Shown here: positions 15,924 to 24,774 of the stretch, piece after piece
Layout: the number at the start of each line of letters is the position of its first letter
Numbering within the stretch: the stretch's first letter is position 1
Origin: Spirochaetales bacterium
GTDB lineage: Bacteria; Spirochaetota; Spirochaetia; SZUA-6
Assembly: GCA_027021365.1 (NCBI GenBank)
Contig: JALUUM010000001.1
Location: 124,001-188,000, forward strand
Direction of reading: 5' to 3'
DNA: 64,000 bases
Translations under genes and position numbers: made by a program
The notes under the pieces: model-generated
What the model was told of the DNA's origin: nothing
The model's database searches: none
Seen by the model: only the letters and a program-made list of their open reading frames with translations

Positions 15924-16981
15924 TTTTTCCTCCCAAAGTCTATTCGGTATGTCTTGAATATCTCTCCCCCCAGAAGGGCGAAGAGGATAGAACTCTCTAT
16001 AACTCCGACTATCCCGAAGGGTACATGCATTATCATCTGTATCTGAGATCCTCCGGCTTCTATACCCCCCAGAAGAACGGCCACAAGAAGAACTGCAATG
16101 GGATTTAAGGAAGCAAGCCAGGCCACGATTATTGCAGTATAACCGTAATCGGGGTTTATCTGAATCTGGAGAAGATGTATTACACCGGAAACCTGTGACA
16201 TCCCTGCAAGGCCTGCAATGCCTCCGCTGATTGCCATGGCTATCATGGTATTCTTGAAGATGTTTATACCTGCATATCTTGCTGCATAGGCATTTTCTCC
16301 GATGACCCTGTTTTCGTATCCGAATCTTGTCTTCTTGATAACTATATAGATAACGATAACCGCAATAATACCAAAGACAATGCCAAGATGCACCCTCGTA
16401 TGACGAATTAGTTTTGGAAGCTGAGCATTCTCTGCAAACATCTTTGAAAGCGGAAAACCGTGACTCTTGGGGTCTCTCCACGGGCCATACATGAAATATT
16501 TTAGAATATAGAGCGCTATATAATTCAAGAGAAGAGTTGAAATAACCTCGTTTACTTCCCATACCAGTTTAAGCAGTGCTGGGATCAACGCCCATAATGC
16601 ACCGCCTGCAATACCGGCAAGGCACATTAAAGTGAGGAGAATAAAAGGAGAGGTCGCATCGGATGAATTGAGTGCAAAGAAGGAACTGAATATCGCACCC
16701 ATTATATACTGGCCATAGGCTCCGATATTCCAGAATTTCATGTTGAAAACGAATATCAGGCCGGTCGATATGAGGATGAGGGGAGTTGCTGCAACGATTG
16801 TTTCCGAAAATGTATAGCTGCTTCCGAATGCTCCGATAACCAGTGCTCTGTAAGCGGCAAAGGGGTTGATACCTTTAAGGGCGATAACAATCGCACCGAC
16901 TATCAGACCTATGAGAATAGAGACAAGGGGATTTACAAGTTTGACCTGAGTTTCAATGTTTTCTCTCTTGACCAGGCGCAG
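15920..16981 (-). CDS. BMP-type nucleoside ABC transporter permease 1 (apparent CUG start)
   Basis: A 353-residue inner-membrane permease (YufP/NupP-like) with the motif FNIGAYGQY-type segment KFWNIGAYGQYIMGA. The ATG at 16741 lies in the middle of conserved sequence, so it cannot be the start. Upstream the frame continues as VKRENIETQVKLVNPLVS and a first membrane helix, with no ATG, GTG or TTG. CTG at 16979-16981 lies 7 bases after a perfect GAGGAGG overlapping the end of the ATPase gene and is the best start. It overlaps the next permease start by 4 bases. Confidence 0.88.
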   Translation of the reverse strand: MRLVKRENIETQVKLVNPLVSILIGLIVGAIVIALKGINPFAAYRALVIGAFGSSYTFSETIVAATPLILISTGLIFVFNMKFWNIGAYGQYIMGAIFSSFFALNSSDATSPFILLTLMCLAGIAGGALWALIPALLKLVWEVNEVISTLLLNYIALYILKYFMYGPWRDPKSHGFPLSKMFAENAQLPKLIRHTRVHLGIVFGIIAVIVIYIVIKKTRFGYENRVIGENAYAARYAGINIFKNTMIAMAISGGIAGLAGMSQVSGVIHLLQIQINPDYGYTAIIVAWLASLNPIAVLLVAVLLGGIEAGGSQIQMIMHVPFGIVGVIESSILFALLGGEIFKTYRIDFGRKK

Positions 16982-16983
16982 GG

Positions 16984-18507
16984 TTAAACCTCCTCTTTCA
17001 AGCTTTTCATACCTGCCATGAGCAGGCCGATCTTATTTATTTCAGCTTTTTCAATATCGACGATATCGAGAACCTGTCCTTCGTATATAACGCCTATTCT
17101 ATCGGATATCATGAAAATTTCATCCAAATCTTCTGAAATCAGAAGTACAGCTATTCCATTGTCCCTTGCCTTCAATAGTTCTCTTCGTATAAATTCCGTA
17201 GCGCCAACATCGAGGCCTCGTGTTGGGTGTACGACAATCAAGAGCTTAGGGTTTTCGGAGATTTCCCTGGCAAGGAGAAGTTTCTGCATATTTCCCCCGG
17301 AGAGCAGCTTTACCGGGGCCTCTTTTTTAGGGACTTTTATATCGTAATCCCGTATAAGCCTGTCCGTATATTTTTCCGCCTCGGTGTAATTGATGAAAGA
17401 ATTGTTGGAAATGGGACTTTTATTGTAACGACGGAGAATTGCATTGTCTATGGTAGAAAGGTTTGGAATAAGACCCACTTTGAGTCTGTCAGGAGGCACA
17501 TAACTAATGCCCTGTTCGAAAATCTTTTTTGCAGAAGCATTTGTCATGTCCTTCCCGTCTATGATAATATTGCCACTAACCACTCTACGAAGGCCTGTGA
17601 TTACCTGGGAAAGAATTTTCTGTCCGTTGCCTGCTACACCTGCAAGGCCGAAGATTTCACCTCCGTAAACATCAAAATTGATTCCATTTAAGGCCATTAG
17701 TCCCTTGTCATCCATGGCTTTGACATTTTCGACCTGAAGCATCTTTTTGCTTCTGTTGAGTGGTTTCCTTTCCAGTCGGAAGAGCACCTCTCTTCCCACC
17801 ATCATGGTGGCCAGTCCTTCCTTCGATATTTCATTTTTCTCTACCGTACCGATGACTTTCCCCTTTCTCAAGACGGTAATTCTGTCGGAAATATCCATCA
17901 CCTCGTTGAGTTTGTGACTTATGAAAATAATCGATTTTCCCTCCCTTACCATCTGCCTGTATATTTCGAATGAAATTTCCACCTCCTGTGGTGTCAGTAC
18001 AGCGGTCGGTTCATCTAAAATGAGTATTTGGGCTCCGCGAAAGAGGGTTTTTATTATCTCTACTTTCTGCTGTTCGCCCACGGAAAGTTGCCATATCCTG
18101 ATAAAGGGATCTATGCCGAGGTTGTACCTGTCGGATATTTCTCTTATATTCTCGGAAACAACTTTCCTGTTGATATAGAATCCCTGCTGCCTCAAACCAA
18201 GAATCACATTTTCCAGAACAGTAAGGGTATCTATTAACATGAAATGTTGATGTATCATGCCTATACCGTTTTTTATGGCATCTGCAGGGTTTCTTATTAC
18301 TGTTTTCTTTCCGTTTATGTAGATTTCTCCGTCATCAGGATGATATATGCCGTCTAAAATGTTCATCAGGGTTGTTTTGCCGGCACCGTTTTCGCCCAGG
18401 AGTGTATGAATTTCACCTCTCTTCAGTTCGAAATTTATTCGGTCATTTGCGGTAATTCCGGGGAATCTTTTTGTTATGTTCCTTAAAGTTACGACTGTGT
18501 CTGCCAT
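16984..18507 (-). CDS. BMP-type nucleoside ABC transporter ATP-binding protein (double domain)
   Basis: A 507-residue ATPase with two ABC domains in tandem, as in YufO/NupO and RbsA-type importers. The first half has LLGENGAGKTT, QLSVGEQQKVEI and ILILDEPTAVLTP. The second has a degenerate Walker A (GLAGVAGNGQK, typical for this family), LLSGGNMQKLLLAREI and LIVVHPTRGLDVGA. The ATG at 18507 (MADTVVTLRNI) fits family alignments better than the TTG at 18531, which lies in the intergenic hairpin. It works with the two downstream permeases and the binding protein at 18600. Confidence 0.93.
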   Translation of the reverse strand: MADTVVTLRNITKRFPGITANDRINFELKRGEIHTLLGENGAGKTTLMNILDGIYHPDDGEIYINGKKTVIRNPADAIKNGIGMIHQHFMLIDTLTVLENVILGLRQQGFYINRKVVSENIREISDRYNLGIDPFIRIWQLSVGEQQKVEIIKTLFRGAQILILDEPTAVLTPQEVEISFEIYRQMVREGKSIIFISHKLNEVMDISDRITVLRKGKVIGTVEKNEISKEGLATMMVGREVLFRLERKPLNRSKKMLQVENVKAMDDKGLMALNGINFDVYGGEIFGLAGVAGNGQKILSQVITGLRRVVSGNIIIDGKDMTNASAKKIFEQGISYVPPDRLKVGLIPNLSTIDNAILRRYNKSPISNNSFINYTEAEKYTDRLIRDYDIKVPKKEAPVKLLSGGNMQKLLLAREISENPKLLIVVHPTRGLDVGATEFIRRELLKARDNGIAVLLISEDLDEIFMISDRIGVIYEGQVLDIVDIEKAEINKIGLLMAGMKSLKEEV

Positions 18508-18530
18508 GTTGTCACTGGTTGTTATGGGCA

Positions 18531-18579
18531 ATGAAAGCCCGCTTCTGTATGCAATGAGCTACAAAAGCGGGACTTTCAT
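18531..18579 (-). terminator. Hairpin between BMP binding-protein and ATPase genes
   Basis: ATGAAAGCCCGCTT (18531-18544) pairs with AAGCGGG-A-CTTTCAT (18565-18579): 14 bp with one bulged A and a 20-base loop. It lies between the binding-protein stop and the ATPase start, as in the three AfuABC-like operons. Confidence 0.7.
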
Positions 18580-18599
18580 CGATTCTTCGATAATCTTTT

Positions 18600-19694
18600 T
18601 TACGAACCACTCTTTGGTATGGAACCTACGACTCCTCGGACGAACCACTGAAGACTCAGCTTGTCTGCATCGGATAGTTCTTCGCCTTTCTTTACCCTCA
18701 AAACACCCTTTTGATCATAGATTGGACCCATAAAGGGATCGTATGTACCGTCCAGTATCTGCTGCTGTCTCTTGTTCACATACTCTTTTACCTTGTCGGG
18801 AACCATAGGTCCGAAAGGAGCAAGGGAGACGATTCCGTCTTTCATGCCTCCCCAGTACTGTGTTGGTTTCCATGTACCTGCCTGTACCTCCTTTACAGTC
18901 TTGGCATAGTAAATACCCCAGTGCCAGATTCTCGAGGTAAGAACAGCCTTTGGTGCAAAGCTGGACATGTCGCTGTCATAACCTATACCGTATTTACCCT
19001 TTTTCTCGGCTGCCTGCAATGGAGCCGGAGAATCCACACCGCTTGCAATTATGTCCGCGTTGTTGGCAAGGAAGGTATTTGCTGCATTTGCTTCTTTTAC
19101 CGGATCGAACCAGGAATTTGTCCAGATCACATGAACTTCTGCCTTGGGATTAACTTCTCTTACACCTATTGTAAAGGCATCGATTTCACGGACGACTTCA
19201 GGAATAGAGAAGGGAGCCACAAATCCTATGTAGTTTGTCTTTGTCATGAAACCTGCTACGAGTCCTGCGAGGTAATCAGGCTGATACATCCTTCCGAAGT
19301 ATGTACCCATATTCTTATATGTCTTGTACCCTGAGCAGTGTTCAAAAACGACATTAGGGTAATCTTTGGCTACATTGAGCATTGGATCCATGAAACCAAA
19401 GCTTGTTGCAAAAATAACCTTGTATCCCTGATTGGCATAGTCACGTATAACCTTTTCTGCAGGAGCGCCCTCGGGAACATTCTCCGAGTAAGCCGTTTCC
19501 ACATTTGGGACATTCTTTTCCAGATAGAGCCTGCCATTGTCATGTGCCTGGGACCATCCACCGTCATTGTGCGGTCCTACATAGATAAAGGCGACTTTGG
19601 TTTTCTGTACTTTCTTCGTTTCCTGTTGGCCGCCGGCAAAAATCAGTGCAGCTGTTACAACAAGAAGCAATGCAATAGAAAGAATCCTTTTCAT
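18600..19694 (-). CDS. BMP-family nucleoside-binding protein
   Basis: A 364-residue periplasmic binding protein of the BMP family (Med/PnrA/TmpC), which binds purine or other nucleosides. The signal peptide MKRILSIALLLVVTAALIFA is followed by GGQQETKK. Unlike many BMP proteins there is no lipobox cysteine. Family blocks visible are FIYVGPHNDGGWSQAHDNG, the ATSFGFMDP region and VIWTNSWFDP. The start at 19694 has AAGGAGGAG upstream; the longer open frame includes the promoter and is untranslated. It is the first gene of the importer operon with one ATPase and two permeases. Confidence 0.93.
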   Translation of the reverse strand: MKRILSIALLLVVTAALIFAGGQQETKKVQKTKVAFIYVGPHNDGGWSQAHDNGRLYLEKNVPNVETAYSENVPEGAPAEKVIRDYANQGYKVIFATSFGFMDPMLNVAKDYPNVVFEHCSGYKTYKNMGTYFGRMYQPDYLAGLVAGFMTKTNYIGFVAPFSIPEVVREIDAFTIGVREVNPKAEVHVIWTNSWFDPVKEANAANTFLANNADIIASGVDSPAPLQAAEKKGKYGIGYDSDMSSFAPKAVLTSRIWHWGIYYAKTVKEVQAGTWKPTQYWGGMKDGIVSLAPFGPMVPDKVKEYVNKRQQQILDGTYDPFMGPIYDQKGVLRVKKGEELSDADKLSLQWFVRGVVGSIPKSGS

Positions 19695-19736
19695 ACGGAA
19701 TCTCCTCCTTAAAACTGAATGTTTTGATTTTAGATC

Positions 19737-19765
19737 ATTGTAACACTTTTGATCTGAAAGTGAAA
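19737..19765 (-). promoter_or_regulatory. Promoter for the BMP nucleoside importer operon
   Basis: On the minus strand TTTCAC (19760-19765) and TACAAT (19737-19742) are 17 bases apart, about 40 bases upstream of the start codon at 19694. Confidence 0.5.
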
Positions 19766-19899
19766 GGAGCATATCAAAAAAATCAGCAGTTACAATGGCC
19801 GATTGAAAAAACTTATTCTCTCTTTCGCCTGTGCCAATGTGTGTTTTCATGATAAACTTCTCTACTCATAAATGTTGTATCTATTAGGGAACTCAGGTT

Positions 19900-20916
19900 A
19901 TGAATATAAGAGAGAATATAGGTGAAAATATGGGTGAACATATAGACGGGTTAAAAATTGCTGTTTCTTTAGTTGGTTTTGGGGATTTGCAACACCGCAA
20001 TAGGGCAATAGGTGAAATAAAGAATTTCATCGACTATGCAACGCAAACTCTGCATGAGGAACCATACTTTGAGTTGTCCTATATATTGAATGATGAAGAC
20101 CTGGGAAAGCTTGATTTCCTTAAAGGGAGGGTAATTTCTGTTCATGCACCCTGCCCCGGAAGTAATTATTTTCCCAATCTTGGAAGCAGGGACGAGAGGG
20201 TTATAGATGAGAGCCTTAAGGTAATAGAGACCAGTGCGAGAACTGCTAGGGATTTCGGGGCTGATTTCATAGTGCTTCATCCGGGGTATGCGACGGATAT
20301 GGCTGTGTACATGAATTCAAAGGAGAGAGAAACGGAATTAGAGGGTATTTCCAGGCATGCCTCGAAGTATATCAAATTTGAAAAGGGCTCGGTGTGTAAG
20401 CATGAATACATTTTTTCCGTTGATTACAGGAATCATCTGCAATGGGCCGTGAAGAATTTGAAGAGAGCTGCAATCGTATGCGAGGAAAATGGCATACACC
20501 TTGCAATTGAAAATCTCAATCCACGCATCTCGTATCTCTTTCAGACGGTAGATGAAATCAGAGATGCCTTGGAAGCAGTTCCCGAGTTGTATGCCTGCAT
20601 AGATATCGGGCATCTCTGGATATCCTCTTTGATTCACCAGTTTGACATAAGGGATGCACTTGTTGGAGCCGGCATTACGGGAAGGGTTATCTCCGCACAC
20701 ATCCATAACAACTCCTCGAAACTTGGTAATAAACCTCAACTGGAAGACGAGCATGCTCCGATTGCAAAGGGTGTACTTCCCGTAAAAGATGCAATCGGAA
20801 TTCTTCTGGAGAAGGGAGTTAAAAATTTTGTCATAGAAGCAGTTTCGGATATAGAGTACTCTGTAAAGGACAATTTTCTTGCCTTGATCGATTTTCTCAA
20901 AGGAGGGAGAGAGTGA
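19900..20916 (+). CDS. Xylose isomerase-like TIM-barrel sugar isomerase/epimerase
   Basis: A 338-residue protein of the AP endonuclease 2/xylose isomerase-like family (COG1082). Members isomerise or epimerise sugars and inositol derivatives at a divalent-metal site. Likely metal or catalytic residues are in VHAPCPG, VLHPGYA, IENLNP, the D and H of CIDIGHLWIS, SAHIHNN and the late glutamate of FVIEAVSD. The start may be ATG 19900 or ATG 19930, the latter with AGGTGA just upstream; the residues between are a repeated ENIGENMGE sequence. The M20 peptidase gene starts 2 bases after its stop. Confidence 0.82.
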   Translation: MNIRENIGENMGEHIDGLKIAVSLVGFGDLQHRNRAIGEIKNFIDYATQTLHEEPYFELSYILNDEDLGKLDFLKGRVISVHAPCPGSNYFPNLGSRDERVIDESLKVIETSARTARDFGADFIVLHPGYATDMAVYMNSKERETELEGISRHASKYIKFEKGSVCKHEYIFSVDYRNHLQWAVKNLKRAAIVCEENGIHLAIENLNPRISYLFQTVDEIRDALEAVPELYACIDIGHLWISSLIHQFDIRDALVGAGITGRVISAHIHNNSSKLGNKPQLEDEHAPIAKGVLPVKDAIGILLEKGVKNFVIEAVSDIEYSVKDNFLALIDFLKGGRE

Positions 20917-20917
20917 A

Positions 20918-22273
20918 ATGGGTACGATTTCACCGGTAGAGAAATTATCAAAGGCCATCGGGTTTCCTACTGTATCATACCAGGAGAAGAATAGGATCGA
21001 TTATGGCATATTCGAAGGATTTATTGGTTTTCTGAGAAGCACTTTTCCGGCACTTCATGGGAAACTTGAGCAGGAGCTTATAAATAGGTACACCCTTCTA
21101 TACAGATGGAAAGGCAGTAAATCAGGTGCCGGTAAAAAGCCTCTGCTTCTCATGGCTCATTACGATGTGGTACCTGCATCGGAGAAAGATTGGAGACATA
21201 CGCCATTTGGCGGAGAGGTTGCAGAGGGGCAGATATGGGGAAGGGGAAGCCTGGACAACAAATCGTCGTTGATCGGTATTCTGGAAGCTACCGAACGGCT
21301 TATCGTAAAAGGTTTTGAACCAGCGAGAGATATCTACATACTTTCCGGTCACGACGAGGAGACAAGCGGTTATCAGGGCAGCAGAGTTGCCGTTTCCCTG
21401 CTGGAGAAGAGGGGGGTGAAGATTGAAACGATTGTAGACGAAGGGTTGACCATAGTGGAGCCTGATATCATGCCGCTTTTCAAAAGACCAATGGCCCTGG
21501 TAGGAATAGCGGAAAAGGGAATAATGGATGTTACCGTAACGGCCAGAGGTTTTTCCGGGCATGCCTCCATGCCACCGAGAAGTACCGCTATCGGCTTGCT
21601 TTCCCGGGCTATTACCCGTATCGAGGAGAATCCCTTTCCCGGAAGGATCACCGATGTGATAAGGCTGTTCCTCAAAAAGATGGGAAGGGAGGCGGGAGGT
21701 GTAAAGGGAATGATCTTGAGGTATCCCGTTCTCTTTGGGCCTCTCATCAAGAGAGTATTCTCATTGTCTCCTGTGAGTGATGCGATGATAAGAACCACCC
21801 AGGCTGTAACGATGCTCAAAGGAGGCGAGAAGGAAAACATACTGCCACCAAGTGCTTCGGCAAACATCAACATTAGGATACTCCCCGGAGACAGTATTGA
21901 AGGTGTACTCAAGCGGTATAGAAGGCTGATTTCAGCCATGGGAGTCCGTGTCGAGGCTGTTGGTGATATTCCGCCAAGTGAGCCCGTTTCCGAGAGTGAT
22001 GTAAACTCTCTCGATTACCTTGCACTGGAAGATACGATCCGGGAAGTCTATCCCGATGTTGGAGTTGCACCCTTTCTCGTGCTTGCTACAACGGATTCGA
22101 GACATTTCAGGGGAAAAGCGAACAATATCTACCGCTTCGTACCCCTGTGGATGACAGGAGAGAAGCTTCAGACTGTACACGGAACCAACGAGAGGATAGG
22201 TGTCGATGAGTTTTTAAAACTTATATATTTCTACGAAAAGCTTATAGAGAGAGCGGGAAACTTGAAGGGTTGA
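20918..22273 (+). CDS. M20-family metallopeptidase
   Basis: A 451-residue zinc-dependent amidohydrolase/peptidase of clan MH, most like PM20D1/carboxypeptidase S-type members. Metal ligands and catalytic residues are visible in LLMAHYDVVPA, WGRGSLDNKSS and GHDEETSG, and the dimerisation-domain histidine in GFSGHASMPP. The C-terminal ligand is probably in VHGTNERIG. GGAGGGAGAG lies before the ATG. It forms a two-gene operon with the upstream TIM-barrel protein. It would act in the cytoplasm on a small acylated amino acid or dipeptide; the substrate is not predictable. Confidence 0.92.
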   Translation: MGTISPVEKLSKAIGFPTVSYQEKNRIDYGIFEGFIGFLRSTFPALHGKLEQELINRYTLLYRWKGSKSGAGKKPLLLMAHYDVVPASEKDWRHTPFGGEVAEGQIWGRGSLDNKSSLIGILEATERLIVKGFEPARDIYILSGHDEETSGYQGSRVAVSLLEKRGVKIETIVDEGLTIVEPDIMPLFKRPMALVGIAEKGIMDVTVTARGFSGHASMPPRSTAIGLLSRAITRIEENPFPGRITDVIRLFLKKMGREAGGVKGMILRYPVLFGPLIKRVFSLSPVSDAMIRTTQAVTMLKGGEKENILPPSASANINIRILPGDSIEGVLKRYRRLISAMGVRVEAVGDIPPSEPVSESDVNSLDYLALEDTIREVYPDVGVAPFLVLATTDSRHFRGKANNIYRFVPLWMTGEKLQTVHGTNERIGVDEFLKLIYFYEKLIERAGNLKG

Positions 22274-22302
22274 AACGTATAATCTTGTTGACTGCCTGCT
22301 CC

Positions 22303-23355
22303 TTAACTGAAGTATCCGGCATACTTTTCCATTGCATCCATAACGGCTTTGGCGTTTTCCAGGGGCACTCCGGGGTAGAGGCCGTAGATCATCATGAGCC
22401 CGCCTTCCCTGCTTCCCAGTGTGGAGACTTCCCTTCGAATGAGGTCATCTATCTCCTTGGGGGTCCCCTCAAAGGTAATCTCCTGCCTGTCTATATCTAG
22501 CTCGATACAGATCTTTCCCTTGAGATTTTTCTCTATCCACTCTATACCGTTTACAAGGTCCTGTATATTTATTATATCGATTTTACAATCCAAGAGGTCA
22601 TCCTTGAGGTCCCGTATGTCACCATCGGCATGTACGTGTACTATACAGCCTTCCTCCTTTGCCCTACCCATCAATCTCTGGTAGCTTGGCTTTATATACT
22701 TTTTGAAGAGCGCGGGTGAGAGCATGGGGCCCACTTGCATGCCGAGGTCTTCCGAGAAGGTGAGCCACTCTGCCCCTGTCTTCAACCAGTTGTTCAAGAG
22801 TCCCGTATTGAAGTCTTCGAGCATACCCAGGAGCTTCCAGAGCCGTGGCTCCTCGTCTACCATGTCGTAGATAGCATTCTCGTATCCCCTGATATCGGTA
22901 AGCTTTAGCCATGTGTGGTTGTGCCCGATTTCACCGTTCTTAATGCTGTGTTGCGATATGGACGGACCGATCGATTCCTTTGCCTTGTCCCAGTCTATCG
23001 GCCCGTTGTGGTCGAACCTGTCCGGGTCCGGTGGCTGGTATGAGTCGAACTTTTCCCAGCTTTCTAAGGGATGCCTGATAACGGTCCCCTGGATACCATC
23101 CATCGTTGTAAGCCATACACAGCCCCATGGATCGGTGTATTCGTTACCGGCTATCAGAAAGGGAGGAAGCTCAGGTTTTACAGTGCCCTCACTTCTCCGG
23201 AAGTCTGGAAAGAGGAATGGATGATCCTCCATAAGGTCCTGTAGGGCATCCTGAGGGTAGTGATTCCAGCAGGATGCATTTATATGAAATGTCATATGTA
23301 TATGATCCGGCCTTTCGAAATTGATCGTTCTAACCAGATTTTCCTTCTCTGTCAC
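22303..23355 (-). CDS. UroD-family (corrinoid methyltransferase-like) protein
   Basis: A 350-residue TIM-barrel protein of the uroporphyrinogen decarboxylase superfamily. The start MTEKENLVRTINFERPDHI is typical of the UroD-like methyltransferase group (MtbA/MtaA-like, COG0407) and not of haem-synthesis HemE. The GTG at 23355 behind GCGGAG matches family N-termini; the longer frame from 23415 adds 20 unlikely residues. Later blocks include EDLGMQVGPMLSPALFKKY and IVHVHADGDI, with a possible zinc-ligand histidine. No corrinoid protein gene is adjacent, so the methyl donor or acceptor is unknown. It is convergent with the M20 gene. Confidence 0.85.
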   Translation of the reverse strand: MTEKENLVRTINFERPDHIHMTFHINASCWNHYPQDALQDLMEDHPFLFPDFRRSEGTVKPELPPFLIAGNEYTDPWGCVWLTTMDGIQGTVIRHPLESWEKFDSYQPPDPDRFDHNGPIDWDKAKESIGPSISQHSIKNGEIGHNHTWLKLTDIRGYENAIYDMVDEEPRLWKLLGMLEDFNTGLLNNWLKTGAEWLTFSEDLGMQVGPMLSPALFKKYIKPSYQRLMGRAKEEGCIVHVHADGDIRDLKDDLLDCKIDIINIQDLVNGIEWIEKNLKGKICIELDIDRQEITFEGTPKEIDDLIRREVSTLGSREGGLMMIYGLYPGVPLENAKAVMDAMEKYAGYFS

Positions 23356-23576
23356 CTTTTTCTCCGCAGCAATTCTATTTTTTCCATGTGGAAAAGTCAA
23401 TTTGATATTTGTCACCCCGGCTGGCTGCCAGATTATTTTGAAAGCCCATTGTTCCTATTAATGAGGTGCAAAAATTAGATAAATGTTTATAACACAATAT
23501 CATCTAATTCTAAAAATATTAAATATATAGTATCGTCTTGATAATTAGCATGAGTTGTGGTATTTATAGGAGAAAC

Positions 23577-24770
23577 ATGACCATTAGAGCCAAGACCTCC
23601 CGCCTCCATATTCTCTTGATTACAACAGTACTATCCATGGTAACGATACCTTTAATGGCTCAAAGTATATTTCTCTATAACAGGGAGGAGATTCCGACAG
23701 TTCTGGAGATAATCGAGAGGATACCTGGCGATATTTCTGCTTCTGATTCCCCCGGAGAGAAATCAGACAGATCATCATTGGAAAATGTCATAAGAGATTC
23801 TGTAAGATTGAGCTTGGAACGTGCAGGTCTGAAAGTGATAATACGTTCAGGCAGGGTGATCAGGGAAGGAGTCGCCATTGCATCGTTGATAACAAGGTTC
23901 GATGTCGACTATCTGTTGATTGTCTCTTACAGTAATTCCTCGGGCAATGTGGTGAAGATCGATTATAAATGGTACAGAAAGGATGATGCAGAAAAACCTG
24001 TCCGATATTCGGATGAACTCGTAATCGGCTTGAACCTCGATAATAAGATAGGTAAGAATGTGAAAAAACTCCTCGGGAAAATCGTTGAAGTAACTCGGAA
24101 GTCGACATTCCGTATCGACAGTATAGATTATGAAAGGGAAAAAGCAGGAACAAAGAATCTCGAGGTCACTCTGAAAACTTCGGAATTGCCATTGCCCGCG
24201 GCGATTTACGCAAAGAAACCTGGTAAACAGAATAAAAGGGAAAAAAAGGATATTTCAACCGAAGAAACATCCGAGAGGAAGAGCAGGCACTTCGAACTCG
24301 CATTGGGCACTGGAACTTTTCTGCCCCTTGGCGAAGCAAGGAACTACTTCAATTTTGCATTGAAACCCATTCTTGCGGTAAACTACCTTTTCAGACTACC
24401 ATGGGGAACGATCGATACCGGCATCACAGGAGGGCTCGATTATTTCTTTGCAATTGGAAGCACCGGCTTTGCAAGTAATTTTATCGCCGACCTGGGGCTT
24501 AAAATAGGTTATACCTCAGGTGAAATACCAGGCTTGCCAATTGGGTTCAATGTTTCCCTTTCCGGTGGACCCGCTTCGTTTATAATGCTTCTAAATAACA
24601 GTTCAATCCTCACAAAGGCTATGGCTTTCGGATCGGGTGGTCTGACGCTGGTGTTCAGGTTCTCTGATTATGCAGGTATCAAACTAGGCGGAAGCTATAT
24701 CATCCTCTTTGATCAGGTGGATATGCTGATGGGTATTTCTCCTTCTTTCAATCTTTATCTGAGGCTGTAA
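23577..24770 (+). CDS. Exported hypothetical protein with predicted C-terminal beta-barrel
   Basis: A 397-residue protein not recognised as a named family. A signal peptide precedes the likely cleavage LMA-QSIF. The N-terminal ~170 residues are mixed alpha/beta with a DVDYLLIVSYS segment, then a basic linker (KKPGKQNKREKKD). The last ~150 residues alternate hydrophobic and polar residues with many aromatic and glycine residues and end in a short strand LYLRL, suggesting an outer-membrane beta-barrel. ATG 23577 has AGGAGA just upstream. The next gene, a lipoprotein, starts 4 bases after its stop, so both probably act together at the cell envelope. Confidence 0.7.
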   Translation: MTIRAKTSRLHILLITTVLSMVTIPLMAQSIFLYNREEIPTVLEIIERIPGDISASDSPGEKSDRSSLENVIRDSVRLSLERAGLKVIIRSGRVIREGVAIASLITRFDVDYLLIVSYSNSSGNVVKIDYKWYRKDDAEKPVRYSDELVIGLNLDNKIGKNVKKLLGKIVEVTRKSTFRIDSIDYEREKAGTKNLEVTLKTSELPLPAAIYAKKPGKQNKREKKDISTEETSERKSRHFELALGTGTFLPLGEARNYFNFALKPILAVNYLFRLPWGTIDTGITGGLDYFFAIGSTGFASNFIADLGLKIGYTSGEIPGLPIGFNVSLSGGPASFIMLLNNSSILTKAMAFGSGGLTLVFRFSDYAGIKLGGSYIILFDQVDMLMGISPSFNLYLRL

Positions 24771-24774
24771 TTTT

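Noticed and set aside
14985..16562. One long 525-residue permease gene
   Set aside because: The N-terminal third is out-of-frame sequence of the upstream permease; homology starts only at 15923.
23538..23566. TTGATA-17-TATTTA promoter making the 23577 gene leaderless
   Set aside because: A good SD sequence (AGGAGA) would lie upstream of the predicted transcript start, so the promoter is probably fortuitous.
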